From an uncultured Fretibacterium sp. (GTDB lineage: Bacteria; Synergistota; Synergistia; Synergistales; Aminobacteriaceae): a stretch of 64,000 nt of DNA. The notes under the pieces are model-generated. The model was not told the origin of the DNA. It worked only from the letters and a program-made list of their open reading frames with translations, and did no database searches. Shown here one piece after another: positions 34,858 through 43,780 of this stretch; position 1 is the stretch's first letter, and each line of letters begins with the position of its first letter. The stretch spans positions 1 to 64,000 of the forward strand of contig CAMGZM010000011.1 of assembly GCA_946183145.1 (NCBI GenBank). The letters run 5' to 3'. The translations under genes and the position numbers were made by a program.

Positions 34858-36042
34858 TTGTTGACTTACGAAGAAGCAAGAAATATTGTCGCTGAAAATG
34901 TTATCCCTGTATCACCAGAAAAAATCCCTTTGTCGAAATGTGCCGGGAGAATTTCAGCAGAAGACATCACCGCAAAAATCAATGTGCCTTCATTTGACCG
35001 TTCACCCTATGACGGATTCGCATTCATGGCAGATGATGTTCCCTCAACGTTGAGAGTCATGCAGGAGATTCGCGCAGGAGACGTATCACATATGCCGCTG
35101 AAGCATGGCGAGTCCGCAAAGATTTTGACGGGCGCAATGATCCCTGAAGGTGCTGACGCTGTAACGAAATATGAGGACACAGAATTTACTGACAGCGAGG
35201 TAACAATCAGCCGGAAATTTGCTCACGGTGAAAACATCATCAGGGCAGGCGAGGACGTTAAAGCCGGAAATGTTTTAGTGAGGAACGGAGAAATTATTGA
35301 CGCGGGCAGGGCAGGACTCATAGCATCGCAGGGAATCGCAGAAATCAGCGCATACCGCAAGCCCGTAATCGGCATAATCTCAACGGGAAATGAAATCGCT
35401 GACATACATTCGCCATTAACAGACGGGAAAATCTACAACACAAGCTGCTACACATTCAGCACTGCATTAACGCTCGCAGGATTTATCCCGAAATTTGTCG
35501 GCGTTGCGTGTGATGATGAGAACGAAATAGCTCGAATGATGTCGGAGTCTCTCTCATTGTGTGATGCCGTTGTTGTTACGGGGGGAGTCTCTGCTGGAGA
35601 TTATGACAGAATGCCGGAAGCGTTGAAGATTTTACGCGCTGAAATTATCGTGCGTGATGTCGAACTCAAGCCGGGCGGAAAATGTATATATGCCGTGAAG
35701 AATGACAAGCTAATTTGCTGCTTTTCCGGGAATCCTGCTTCAGCCCTCACGAATTATTATGCGGTTGCACTTCCTGCGCTCAAAAAATTATCCGGCCTCA
35801 AAGATTTTATGCCTTCCGAAATTGATATAACACTCGCAGATTCATTCAGCAAAAAGAGTCCTATTACCCGAATAATTCGCGGGACTCTGGAATTTGCTGA
35901 CGGAAAAATATTTATGCGCGTTCCTTCAGAGCAGGGCAACGGTATTTTGCGCTCTATGTCAGGCTGCAACGTAATGGCGGTTATTCCTGCTGGAAGCGGA
36001 AAACTTCAGGCGGGCGAAAAGCTGAAAGGATTTCTGATATGA
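34858..36042 (+). CDS. moeA: Molybdopterin molybdenumtransferase
   Basis: A 394-residue MoeA that inserts Mo into adenylylated molybdopterin. NVPSFDRSPYDGFAF, LTGAMIPEGADAV, ISTGNEI, VVTGGVSAGDYD and FSGNPASALTNYY are conserved in order (domains I-IV). Starts at TTG 34858 (a second TTG follows), with AAGGAG 7 bases upstream. Four bases after modC. Confidence 0.93.
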   Translation: MLTYEEARNIVAENVIPVSPEKIPLSKCAGRISAEDITAKINVPSFDRSPYDGFAFMADDVPSTLRVMQEIRAGDVSHMPLKHGESAKILTGAMIPEGADAVTKYEDTEFTDSEVTISRKFAHGENIIRAGEDVKAGNVLVRNGEIIDAGRAGLIASQGIAEISAYRKPVIGIISTGNEIADIHSPLTDGKIYNTSCYTFSTALTLAGFIPKFVGVACDDENEIARMMSESLSLCDAVVVTGGVSAGDYDRMPEALKILRAEIIVRDVELKPGGKCIYAVKNDKLICCFSGNPASALTNYYAVALPALKKLSGLKDFMPSEIDITLADSFSKKSPITRIIRGTLEFADGKIFMRVPSEQGNGILRSMSGCNVMAVIPAGSGKLQAGEKLKGFLI

Positions 36043-37055
36043 GGAAAGTTAAGACTGAAAACGCATTGGGACTCAAATTGTGCCACGATGTTACGGCCAT
36101 GCGGGACGGCTTCAAAGGCGCGGCATTCAAACGCGGCCATGTCATCACGCAGGACGATATTCCCGAATTGTTACGGCTCGGAAAAAAGCACGTGTTCATT
36201 TGGGAGACGCAAGGCGGAGAAATTCACGAGGATGACGCAGCAATGAGACTCGCGGAAATTTGCAGGACGGAAGCAACTCACTTCACCGGGCCTTCTGAGG
36301 GAAAAATAGTAATGACGGCTGACACTTGCGGATTGTTCACAGTTGACACGGAATTATTGAGGGCGGTTAATTCTGTTGATGACGTAACAATATCGACATT
36401 GCCGAATCATTACCCCGTCAGCAAAAACTCTCGTCTTGCGTCAATGCGAATCATTCCGCTTGTTACTCATGAGTCAAATATTATCATGGCCGAAAGACTT
36501 TGCGAGGGGAAAAAATTAATGTCCCTCCATCCCTACAAGCCAATGAAGGCCGGAATAATCATAACAGGCTCAGAGATCTATCACGGACTCATTCGCGACA
36601 AGTTCGAGGCCGTAGCGCGCAGAAAGCTCGAAAATTATCCGTGCGAAATTTTGGGCGTAACTCTCTGCGATGATGATCCCGGAATGCTGAACGATGCAAT
36701 AACCTCATTCATGACTCAGAACGCGGATATTATCATCATGTCCGGCGGAATGTCTGTAGACCCTGACGACCTTACGCCCTCCGCAATTGCCCGTACAGGC
36801 GCGGAAATTATTTCTTACGGAGTCCCCTCACAGCCCGGCAACATGACGATGTTAGCATACCTCAATGACACGGCGATAATCGGAGTCCCCGGCGCGGCTA
36901 TAATGATGCCTGTAACAGTATTTGATGTATTGCTGTCTCAGATTTTCACGGGGCTGAAATTCACACATGATGATTTAGTTCGTTTAGGGGACGGCGGACT
37001 CTGCCAGCTCTGCGCGGAATGCCATTTCCCTAATTGCACGTTCGGAAGGTATTAG
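36039..37055 (+). CDS. Second molybdopterin-binding protein, MoeA-related
   Basis: A 338-residue protein with a MoaB/Mog-type pterin-binding fold in its second half: KAGIIITGSEIYHG, IIIMSGGMSVDPDDLTPSAI and IIGVPGAAIMMP. The N-terminal ~150 residues have no clear enzyme motif. The C-terminus carries a conserved CQLCAECHFPNC cluster that may bind metal. Members of this family often stand near molybdenum hydroxylase or reductase genes, and a role in cofactor sulfuration or insertion has been suggested. ATGA overlap with moeA. Confidence 0.75.
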   Translation: MRKVKTENALGLKLCHDVTAMRDGFKGAAFKRGHVITQDDIPELLRLGKKHVFIWETQGGEIHEDDAAMRLAEICRTEATHFTGPSEGKIVMTADTCGLFTVDTELLRAVNSVDDVTISTLPNHYPVSKNSRLASMRIIPLVTHESNIIMAERLCEGKKLMSLHPYKPMKAGIIITGSEIYHGLIRDKFEAVARRKLENYPCEILGVTLCDDDPGMLNDAITSFMTQNADIIIMSGGMSVDPDDLTPSAIARTGAEIISYGVPSQPGNMTMLAYLNDTAIIGVPGAAIMMPVTVFDVLLSQIFTGLKFTHDDLVRLGDGGLCQLCAECHFPNCTFGRY

Positions 37056-37056
37056 C

Positions 37057-37992
37057 ATGAGAGATTCTTACGGGCGCGACATAACGTATATGCGGGTGTC
37101 TGTTACTGACCTGTGTAATTTGCGGTGCCGTTACTGTATGCCCGCTGAAGGTGTCATCAAGAAAAATCATGACGACATTATGAGCGAGGAAGAAATTATA
37201 GCGGTGATTGAAGCTGCGTCTGAGCTTGGCATAAGAAAAATACGTTTTACCGGCGGAGAACCGTTAGTGAAGAAAAATATCATCTCAATTTGCAGAAGGA
37301 CTCACGAAATCCCCGGCATTAACGAAATCTGCATAACGACAAACGGAATATTACTGCCGAAATTCGCACAGAACCTCAAAGACTCAGGAGTCGAACGAGT
37401 CAATATCAGCCTTGACACACTGAGTCCCGAAAAGTATTCGTACATTACACGCGGCGGGAATATAGCGGACGTTTTGCGGGGAATTGAGTCGGCAATACAA
37501 ACAGGCTTCAGAGTCAAAATTAACACTGTGCTGATTATGGGCTTCAATGATGATGAAATTTCCGACATGGCCGGGATGACTCGCTATAATGATATAGATA
37601 TTCGCTTCATTGAGTTGATGCCGATGGTTGAAAATTTTGCTGACGGATTCATTTCCTCGCAGAAAATTCTTGACATGCTCCCTGACATTGAGCCTTTAGA
37701 GTCAGACGGAGTTGCGAAAATCTACAGTCTCAAAAACGCAAGGGGCCGTATAGGATTCATCAGTCCGATTAGTGAGTCATTCTGCGATTCGTGCAATCGT
37801 ATTCGGCTGACTGCTGACGGATATATTAAGCCGTGTTTGCATTCAAAGACAGAAATTTTCATCAGGCACAAGACGAAGGACGAAATCAAATCCCTAATCA
37901 TTAACGCTGTAATGTCGAAACCAAAACGCCACAACCTTAACGCGAATCACATCACAGAATCTTTACGCACAATGAACAGAATCGGAGGCTGA
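37057..37992 (+). CDS. moaA: GTP 3',8-cyclase
   Basis: A 311-residue radical SAM enzyme for the first step of cofactor synthesis. CNLRCRYCMP near residue 24 binds the SAM cluster; the C-terminal cluster ligands are in FCDSCNRIRLTADGYIKPCL. RFTGGEPL is the glycine-rich SAM segment, and the protein ends in the GG dipeptide that MoaA needs. Normal length. Confidence 0.95.
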   Translation: MRDSYGRDITYMRVSVTDLCNLRCRYCMPAEGVIKKNHDDIMSEEEIIAVIEAASELGIRKIRFTGGEPLVKKNIISICRRTHEIPGINEICITTNGILLPKFAQNLKDSGVERVNISLDTLSPEKYSYITRGGNIADVLRGIESAIQTGFRVKINTVLIMGFNDDEISDMAGMTRYNDIDIRFIELMPMVENFADGFISSQKILDMLPDIEPLESDGVAKIYSLKNARGRIGFISPISESFCDSCNRIRLTADGYIKPCLHSKTEIFIRHKTKDEIKSLIINAVMSKPKRHNLNANHITESLRTMNRIGG

Positions 37993-37999
37993 TATATTC

Positions 38000-38494
38000 A
38001 TGGATTTCACTCACTTCAACGACAGCGGTCGCGCAAAAATGGTAAACGTAGGCGGCAAAGACATAACACACCGCAAAGCAACAGCATTCGGGCGCATTCA
38101 CGTAAACGCGGAAACATTCAGGCTGATTCAGACGGGCGGAATGAAGAAGGGCGATGTTCTGACAGTCGCGCAGGTAGCGGGGATAATGGGCGCGAAAAGG
38201 ACTCCTGACATTATTCCCATGTGCCACACGTTGAACCTTAACGGCGCGGATATATCGTTCACACTTGACGAGGAGAATTTGACGGTGAATGTTACGGCTG
38301 AAATTTCATGCTCAGGTCGAACGGGCGTGGAGATGGAAGCATTAACGGCGGTAAGTGTTGCATTATTGACGGTGTACGACATGTGCAAGGCTGTGCAAAA
38401 AGACATGACGATAACGGACATAAAATTACTCACAAAGAGCGGAGGTATTCACGGAGATTATGAAGCGTGCAGCAGTAATAACGATAAGCGATAA
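38000..38494 (+). CDS. moaC: Cyclic pyranopterin monophosphate synthase
   Basis: A 164-residue MoaC that completes the pyranopterin ring with MoaA. IMGAKRTPDIIPMCHTLNLNG and TGVEMEALTAVSVALLTVYDMCKA are signature segments including the catalytic Lys and His. The GGAGG that serves as its RBS lies in the Gly-Gly codons ending moaA, coupling the two genes. Confidence 0.95.
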   Translation: MDFTHFNDSGRAKMVNVGGKDITHRKATAFGRIHVNAETFRLIQTGGMKKGDVLTVAQVAGIMGAKRTPDIIPMCHTLNLNGADISFTLDEENLTVNVTAEISCSGRTGVEMEALTAVSVALLTVYDMCKAVQKDMTITDIKLLTKSGGIHGDYEACSSNNDKR

Positions 38495-39383
38495 AGGGTC
38501 AAAGGGTGAAAGAGTCGACACAAGCGGGCCTTCACTCGTAAAGATTCTTGAGTCTGACAACTGGAATGTAGTTTACACGAAAATTATTCCCGATGAGATT
38601 GACGCGATAAAGTCGGAGCTTCTGAAATGTTCTGACGAGATGAGAATCACACTGATACTTACGACTGGGGGGACGGGATTTTCTCCTCGTGATGTTACGC
38701 CTGAAGCAACGTTATCCGTGATTGAGCGTGAGACTCCCGGAATACCTGAAGCAATGAGAGCCGAAAGCATGAAGATTACGCCTATGGGATGCTTGTCGCG
38801 AGCAGTTGCGGGTATACGGGGCGAGTCCCTCATCATCAATTTGCCCGGGAGCGAGAAGGCAGCGCGTGAATGTTTCAACGCCGTGAAAGCTGCGATTCAT
38901 CATGGAACGGATATGCTTGCGGGAAAAAGTGAGGACTGCGGAGTCATCGTGCCAAAAATTTTAGCCGTCTGCATAAGTGAACATAAAGGCGAGCAGAAAC
39001 ACGCGGTAAAAAGTATCACGCTCAAAAAAGATTATGGGATTGTCGGAGATGCTCACGCGGGGAAATGGCACAGGCAGGTGAGTCTTCTTGCGGTTGAAAG
39101 CGTAGAGAGACTCGAAAAGGTTACGGGGATGAAATTTCCTGCAGGTGCATTCGCTGAGAATATTTTGACTCAGGGGATAACGCTTCATGATTTGGCGGTT
39201 GGTACGAAAATTCGAATCGGTACGGCGTTATGTGAAGTTACGCAGATCGGCAAAGAGTGCCATAACGATTGTGCGATTCGCAAAGCGGCGGGGGATTGTG
39301 TTATGCCTCGTGAAGGAATCTTTGCACAAGTTCTTGAAGACGGTGAAGCAAAGAGCGGTGATAATGTTGAAGTAATTTCATGA
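38460..39383 (+). CDS. MogA-MOSC fusion protein
   Basis: A 307-residue two-domain protein. Residues 1-160 are a Mog/MoaB adenylyltransferase-like domain (AVITISDKGSKGERVDTSG, LTTGGTGFSPRDVTPEA, IINLPGSEKAA). Residues ~165-307 are a MOSC domain (GIVGDAHAGKWHRQVSLLA, FAENILTQGITLHDL, ECHNDCAIRKAAGDCVMPREGIFAQVL). Mog activates molybdopterin for metal insertion; MOSC domains bind or sulfurate the cofactor. Joining them in one chain suggests hand-over, an inference. Overlaps moaC by 35 bases. Last gene of the block. Confidence 0.88.
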   Translation: MKRAAVITISDKGSKGERVDTSGPSLVKILESDNWNVVYTKIIPDEIDAIKSELLKCSDEMRITLILTTGGTGFSPRDVTPEATLSVIERETPGIPEAMRAESMKITPMGCLSRAVAGIRGESLIINLPGSEKAARECFNAVKAAIHHGTDMLAGKSEDCGVIVPKILAVCISEHKGEQKHAVKSITLKKDYGIVGDAHAGKWHRQVSLLAVESVERLEKVTGMKFPAGAFAENILTQGITLHDLAVGTKIRIGTALCEVTQIGKECHNDCAIRKAAGDCVMPREGIFAQVLEDGEAKSGDNVEVIS

Positions 39384-39395
39384 TGGATAATACGC

Positions 39396-39442
39396 AAAAA
39401 AATTCCTGCCTCCGAGCCAAAATATTACCGAATCGGGGCAGG
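39396..39442 (-). terminator. Terminator of the rhodanese/membrane-protein operon
   Basis: On the minus strand CCTGCCCCG pairs with CGGAGGCAGG (one bulge) and is followed by AATTTTTTT. Confidence 0.7.
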
Positions 39443-39449
39443 GTTAATT

Positions 39450-39851
39450 TTAAGAACTTTTCTTCCTTGCAACTGCGCTTAACAGGAAAAATACTTCAGA
39501 TGAAATCAAAGATATTCCGAACCACGGAGCAGCCCTCAAAGAAAAGAAATAATCTCCTCTGAACAAGTAAGCACTCAGGCAGGCAAGCAATATCCCGTAA
39601 ATGAAACAATAGCTTTTCATCGGCACACACCGCAATGTTATAGCCAATATGACAATCACCGCACCTATAAGAATGAACGGAAGAGTTTCAGTGGTAAAAA
39701 CATTTTTCATCCACCAAGTATTTTTGAGTACAATATAGCGGTACATGCCCATTTTCATCCACGCGTAATACTCAAGAACACAGCATACGGGCAAAGCAAT
39801 ACACGAGAACAAATGCGACAAAATCAGGAAAATAAAGCTGATACGTTTCAT
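39450..39851 (-). CDS. Small polytopic membrane protein
   Basis: A 133-residue protein with four hydrophobic segments (about 5-27, 55-72, 78-98, 108-126). Not recognised. It starts three bases after the rhodanese stop on the same strand and precedes the terminator, so the two are co-transcribed. Perhaps a membrane partner of the secreted rhodanese. Confidence 0.65.
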   Translation of the reverse strand: MKRISFIFLILSHLFSCIALPVCCVLEYYAWMKMGMYRYIVLKNTWWMKNVFTTETLPFILIGAVIVILAITLRCVPMKSYCFIYGILLACLSAYLFRGDYFFSLRAAPWFGISLISSEVFFLLSAVARKKSS

Positions 39852-39854
39852 GTT

Positions 39855-41201
39855 CTACTTGTATTGAGGCTTCTGTTCACCGAACTGCACGGGGTTTGAC
39901 GGATCATTTGACCATTCGCACCAGCCGCCGTCATAAAGTGAAATGTTAGGCCATCCGAGAACGTAGAAATCAAAATTGACTTCAGCAGCGCGCCAGCCCG
40001 TTCCGCAGAAAGTCGCGATATTATTCTCCGGGTGTATTCCCCATTCGTCCCAGATTCGCGTGATTTCGATGTAGTTCCTCATAGTGCCGTCAACATTCTC
40101 AAAATCTGGAAGCGTCTGCGAATCAGGCCCGCAATGCCCCCAAACATCGCCGGAAATACGTCCTTTTCTTTCGAGCCACGCATAGCCGGAAGTTTCACCG
40201 AGCTGTTCAGCCCATGAGCGTATACTGACTAACCTTCCGTTTTTGTCTGCAATAACAGCTTTTGCTTCCTGCGTGTCAATTATCAGGTTTTTGCGTGTGG
40301 GAACATTCGCGCCGAAATCTTTGACCGCTTCTTTTGGCGTGCTTTCGGCTGATATTGGGAGTCCTGCGTTTTTCCATGCGTTAAACCCTCCGTCAAGAAG
40401 CCTGACATCTTCAACGCCGCAATACATGAGAATCCATGCTATTCTCGCCGCCGCCATGTTTGCCGTTGTGCTGTAGAGAATGACAAGAGTATCTTTCGTG
40501 ATGCCGTATTCTTCCATTACAGTTTTCAAACGTTCATCCGAAAGCCTGTTCCATAACGGAGCCTCTTCAAAGTCATCTGTGTTGATGTGTATTGAGCCGG
40601 GAATATGTCCGTTTGCGTATGAAGTTTTCTCATCACCCCAGCTTGCTTCAAACACCTTGAATTTTCTCCCGTCATAATTATCAGCTTTTCCGATGTCCAT
40701 TAATGATTTCAGCCATCCGGGATAAACGTAAAGATAATATTTAGGGTAGCTGTACATGGGGATAGACTCGTCAGCAGTCCACGAGGAAGCCGGAGCGTTG
40801 AACAGAACAGCACGCTTTATCCCTTTGCGCTCAAGTCCCGCGAGAAGTTTTTTGCTTTCACCGTCAATTTTCCCGACACCGTAGAGAACAACGGTTTTTC
40901 CTGATGTTACGCCTTTTTGCGTGAGAATCTCATCAAGTTTTGTGTCATCAATCAGACTGAGCCATGAAAGCGGGAAATCCACAGCCCCCGCAACATGTCC
41001 GCCCCTTAATGCGCCGTCAAGTTTCCAGCCCTGATATGCTGCTTCGGGACGCAGGTCAAGCATTACGCTGTTGTCATTGCCGATATACGCACGGAAGACT
41101 TCAGGCGAATCAGTTACGGTTAATGACAGCTCATCAGCAAAACATGATGCAGAAATGAAGAATGACAGAAGAAAGATACACGCGCAAAATATCTTTTTCA
41201 T
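39855..41201 (-). CDS. Secreted multi-domain rhodanese
   Basis: A 448-residue exported sulfurtransferase-like protein. Signal peptide (KKIFCACIFLLSFFISASCFA), then three rhodanese units: residues ~30-150 (VMLDLRPEAAYQG, Cys replaced: LYGVGK), ~170-290 (GHIPGSIHI, LYSTTANMAA, Cys replaced) and ~305-440 with an active-site Cys in FCGTGWRAAEV. Only the last has the catalytic cysteine, so the first two are probably structural. ATG 41201 lies 10 bases after AGGAGG; the upstream TTG adds three residues and is less likely. May handle sulfur or selenium compounds in the periplasm. Confidence 0.8.
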   Translation of the reverse strand: MKKIFCACIFLLSFFISASCFADELSLTVTDSPEVFRAYIGNDNSVMLDLRPEAAYQGWKLDGALRGGHVAGAVDFPLSWLSLIDDTKLDEILTQKGVTSGKTVVLYGVGKIDGESKKLLAGLERKGIKRAVLFNAPASSWTADESIPMYSYPKYYLYVYPGWLKSLMDIGKADNYDGRKFKVFEASWGDEKTSYANGHIPGSIHINTDDFEEAPLWNRLSDERLKTVMEEYGITKDTLVILYSTTANMAAARIAWILMYCGVEDVRLLDGGFNAWKNAGLPISAESTPKEAVKDFGANVPTRKNLIIDTQEAKAVIADKNGRLVSIRSWAEQLGETSGYAWLERKGRISGDVWGHCGPDSQTLPDFENVDGTMRNYIEITRIWDEWGIHPENNIATFCGTGWRAAEVNFDFYVLGWPNISLYDGGWCEWSNDPSNPVQFGEQKPQYK

Positions 41202-41315
41202 GAAAATCAAGCCTCCTGAAAAAATTTTTTTGGATTAGCAAATCATATCAGGAAAAGAATCATTTTCTAACCTACACAGTTAAGTATAAAAAGCATAAGT
41301 GAAAAGAATATTTAC

Positions 41316-41351
41316 AAAAAAAGGAGGCTTCCCTTTTTCCGTTCGGCCTCC
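41316..41351 (-). terminator. Terminator of the secreted FAD protein gene
   Basis: GGAGGC (41346-41351 on the minus strand) pairs with GCCTCC (41323-41328) and is followed by seven T on the minus strand. Confidence 0.8.
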
Positions 41352-41400
41352 CTTGCATTACTGCTTCAAATTCTGGAACGTTAAGCGAATAATCAGCGCG

Positions 41401-43401
41401 CTAATTTTTCTTCAGTTCTTCAACCGCAAGACTCACTGCCTCACCCCTCGTAATATTCCCTTCAGCAAGCAAAAATTCTCTGCCTGTTAATTCTTTCACG
41501 CGGGCTATGAGAGTCTCCCTGTCTTTGTTGCTGAGAATGTCATCGGGCTTGAAGAGTCCTTTGTCTTTTCCCTCTGCGATTTCCTTAACGAGTTCGGGAT
41601 TGTCGAGCGCGAATGTTACATCATAGCCGACATCATACGACACTGTATCGGGATATTTTTCCGGCTCAAGAAGTTTATACAGGTTCGCAATCTGTACGGC
41701 CTTGTAGTATTTATTTCCCGCCGGAACATCTGAGTAACTGCACAGCGAGAGATTAACGCCCGAATCAATAAGTGCTTCCTGAACGTGTACAGCCTTTACG
41801 AATCTCGGCTGAATGTTCCGTGATACAGAAATTGCCGCCAAAGCTCCGGCTGCCTGCCCCGTCATCATTGTGATCGGCTGAAGGCGCAAAGCTCCCGCAA
41901 CGAGTCTCGACATGGATAAATTTTTCTCCGCGAGAATTAGCCCGTCAACATTTCTGGGAATCAAAATGTTCATTGGCACCTGAAAATTTCCGTGCGGCCT
42001 GTGCTGTTCAATGTATGCTTGTTTCTCGCCAATGTCCGACTCCATATCCGACTCAATGTCCGTGTGATGCAAATCGAGATGATAGCAGCCGATTGCGATT
42101 GCGTCTTGAAATTCATGATTTCCGCGCCCGTCTTTGTAGCTCAATGAGTTGTTGAAGAGTTCCTGCGAAATCAGCGTGTGATTTCCGACTCCCCTTCGTG
42201 ATTCTCGCACGTAAGGCACAGGGGGCAAATGGCGCGCAATGATTTTCCATTCGTCCGGGAGATCTTTTGCGGCCTCTTGCAATTCTCCGTATTCATTCTC
42301 ATCAACTGACCATGACTCGCCTAATTCATTCTGCATGTAGTAAATGAAGTGAAGAGTCTTTATGAGTGCGTCGCGTTCGAGCCTTGCGCGTAAATTCCTG
42401 TCCTCCAAGTATGAGACCGGGAGTCCGTATTTCTCGCCGAGCTTGTTTTGACCGGGGAAATCATTTGCCCAGTTGACCGAGCATTTAGAGATTGACGGCC
42501 AATTTTCTTGTGTTGCATCAAAATTTCCGGGCGTGAATGAGTCCGGCAGTCCTCTGTAAACATTGTGAGTGATGAAATCTACCGGGAGTTTCACGGGGTA
42601 TTGTCCCTTGAAGGTGAAGCCGTCCTTAGCGACATAATTCGCGTAATTTATCCGGGCCATGTCGTAACCGGGCAGGGGGTTTTTCGGGCGCAAATGCTCA
42701 GGAACTCCGCCGGGGTATTTCCTGATAACGGCTGTCCATGTGATGTCCTGAATCATAGCGTTGTTGTTGATGTTCGGTGTGATTGAGTTTCCTGCTCTGT
42801 AGTCAGCTCCTGCGAGAGGCAAAATATCTCCGTATTCTGTTGCGTCAATGAGAATCTTGCAGGTAATATTCTTCAAGCCTCCGGGAGTCTTAATGATGAC
42901 GCTGTTGATTCTGGGAGCCTCGCTTACGTTCTCGCCATTGACGGAGATAACCTCTTCTTTTCCGACAGCAATAATTTCTGACTCATAAAGAATATCGGGG
43001 GCTTCCTCGCCTCGTGCCATTTCCTGAAGGATTCGCAGTCCTATGTGAGGCTCAAAGGCTAAATTTCTCGGATCCCAGTAGCTTGTTCCGATGGATTTTC
43101 CCCGCGCTGAGTAATATTCCTCGACACGCGAAATGAAATCGGCATATATTCCGCTCCTCTGCGCTGAAAGGTCGTCCATGTTCGCGACTCCTGCCGCTAT
43201 TGCCTGCCCTCCAAGCATTGATGACGGCTCGACAACGAGGACTTCAGCACCCATTGAGGCCGCCTGAATTGCCGCGCTGATTCCTCCCGTGCCTGCTCCC
43301 GCTATGATTATGTCGTAATTTCCGCGTAACTCCTGCGCTTGTGATTGTGTGAACGTGAATGTGAGAATGAGAATGAATGCTGACAGAAAAATTTTCTGCA
43401 T
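41401..43401 (-). CDS. Secreted FAD-dependent oxidoreductase with SLH-like tail
   Basis: A 666-residue exported flavoprotein. Signal peptide (KIFLSAFILILTFTFTQSQAQ), then YDIIIAGAGTGGISAAIQAA (FAD Rossmann loop), GGQAIAAGVANMDD, and near 480-530 LAEKNLSMSRLVAGALRLQP ... TGQAAGALAA, as in the FAD_oxidored (PF12831) family. The last ~70 residues (GLFKPDDILSNKDRETLIARV, ITRGEAVSLAVEEL) resemble an S-layer-homology motif, which would fix it at the cell surface. Substrate unknown. Monocistronic. Confidence 0.82.
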   Translation of the reverse strand: MQKIFLSAFILILTFTFTQSQAQELRGNYDIIIAGAGTGGISAAIQAASMGAEVLVVEPSSMLGGQAIAAGVANMDDLSAQRSGIYADFISRVEEYYSARGKSIGTSYWDPRNLAFEPHIGLRILQEMARGEEAPDILYESEIIAVGKEEVISVNGENVSEAPRINSVIIKTPGGLKNITCKILIDATEYGDILPLAGADYRAGNSITPNINNNAMIQDITWTAVIRKYPGGVPEHLRPKNPLPGYDMARINYANYVAKDGFTFKGQYPVKLPVDFITHNVYRGLPDSFTPGNFDATQENWPSISKCSVNWANDFPGQNKLGEKYGLPVSYLEDRNLRARLERDALIKTLHFIYYMQNELGESWSVDENEYGELQEAAKDLPDEWKIIARHLPPVPYVRESRRGVGNHTLISQELFNNSLSYKDGRGNHEFQDAIAIGCYHLDLHHTDIESDMESDIGEKQAYIEQHRPHGNFQVPMNILIPRNVDGLILAEKNLSMSRLVAGALRLQPITMMTGQAAGALAAISVSRNIQPRFVKAVHVQEALIDSGVNLSLCSYSDVPAGNKYYKAVQIANLYKLLEPEKYPDTVSYDVGYDVTFALDNPELVKEIAEGKDKGLFKPDDILSNKDRETLIARVKELTGREFLLAEGNITRGEAVSLAVEELKKN

Positions 43402-43446
43402 GAATTATCCCTCCTGAGTGAGATTGATTAGTGAGATTGTAGCAGA

Positions 43447-43539
43447 TTATGACATGATTTTTTCTCTGGTATAATAATTTTCACGAGGGAGTCCCGGATG
43501 AGGTACAGGGCTCATCGTCAAAACGGGGAGCCGCCCTGT
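43447..43539 (+). promoter_or_regulatory. Promoter and stem-loop leader of a small membrane-protein gene
   Basis: TTATGA (43447) - 17 bases - TATAAT (43470-43475). In the leader, ACAGGGC (43505-43511) pairs perfectly with GCCCTGT (43533-43539) around a 21-base loop, 18 bases ahead of the start codon. It could control translation or be the start of a structured RNA; no known riboswitch is recognised. Confidence 0.45.
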
Positions 43540-43557
43540 GGAATTGAGGTGAACGCG

Positions 43558-43692
43558 ATGCCTGAAAAGGTTACGCGCAAAGCCAGAAAAAAACAGCGGC
43601 GTTCGTTCCTTGACCGGATTGACAAAATCGCCGCTGCCGTATTCTGGATCGTGAAAACAGTCCTGCTTCTCATAGACTGGTTCACCCGTTAA
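43558..43692 (+). CDS. Small single-pass membrane protein, 44 aa
   Basis: GAGGTG precedes ATG 43558. The protein has a strongly basic N-terminus (KVTRKARKKQRRS) and one hydrophobic helix (IAAAVFWIVKTVLLLIDWF) near its C-terminus. A longer frame from 43498 is open but passes through the leader stem. Basic-plus-helix peptides of this size include type I toxins and membrane regulators; no antisense RNA is evident, so this stays open. A GC-rich hairpin (43714-43755) follows. Confidence 0.55.
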   Translation: MPEKVTRKARKKQRRSFLDRIDKIAAAVFWIVKTVLLLIDWFTR

Positions 43693-43780
43693 GCGTGGGT
43701 GTTTGTTTCATGGCGTTAGGGGTCATGCTAGCTCCCTCACCGCCGCCCCTATTTTATCACAGAAATTTTCCCTTCACGGT

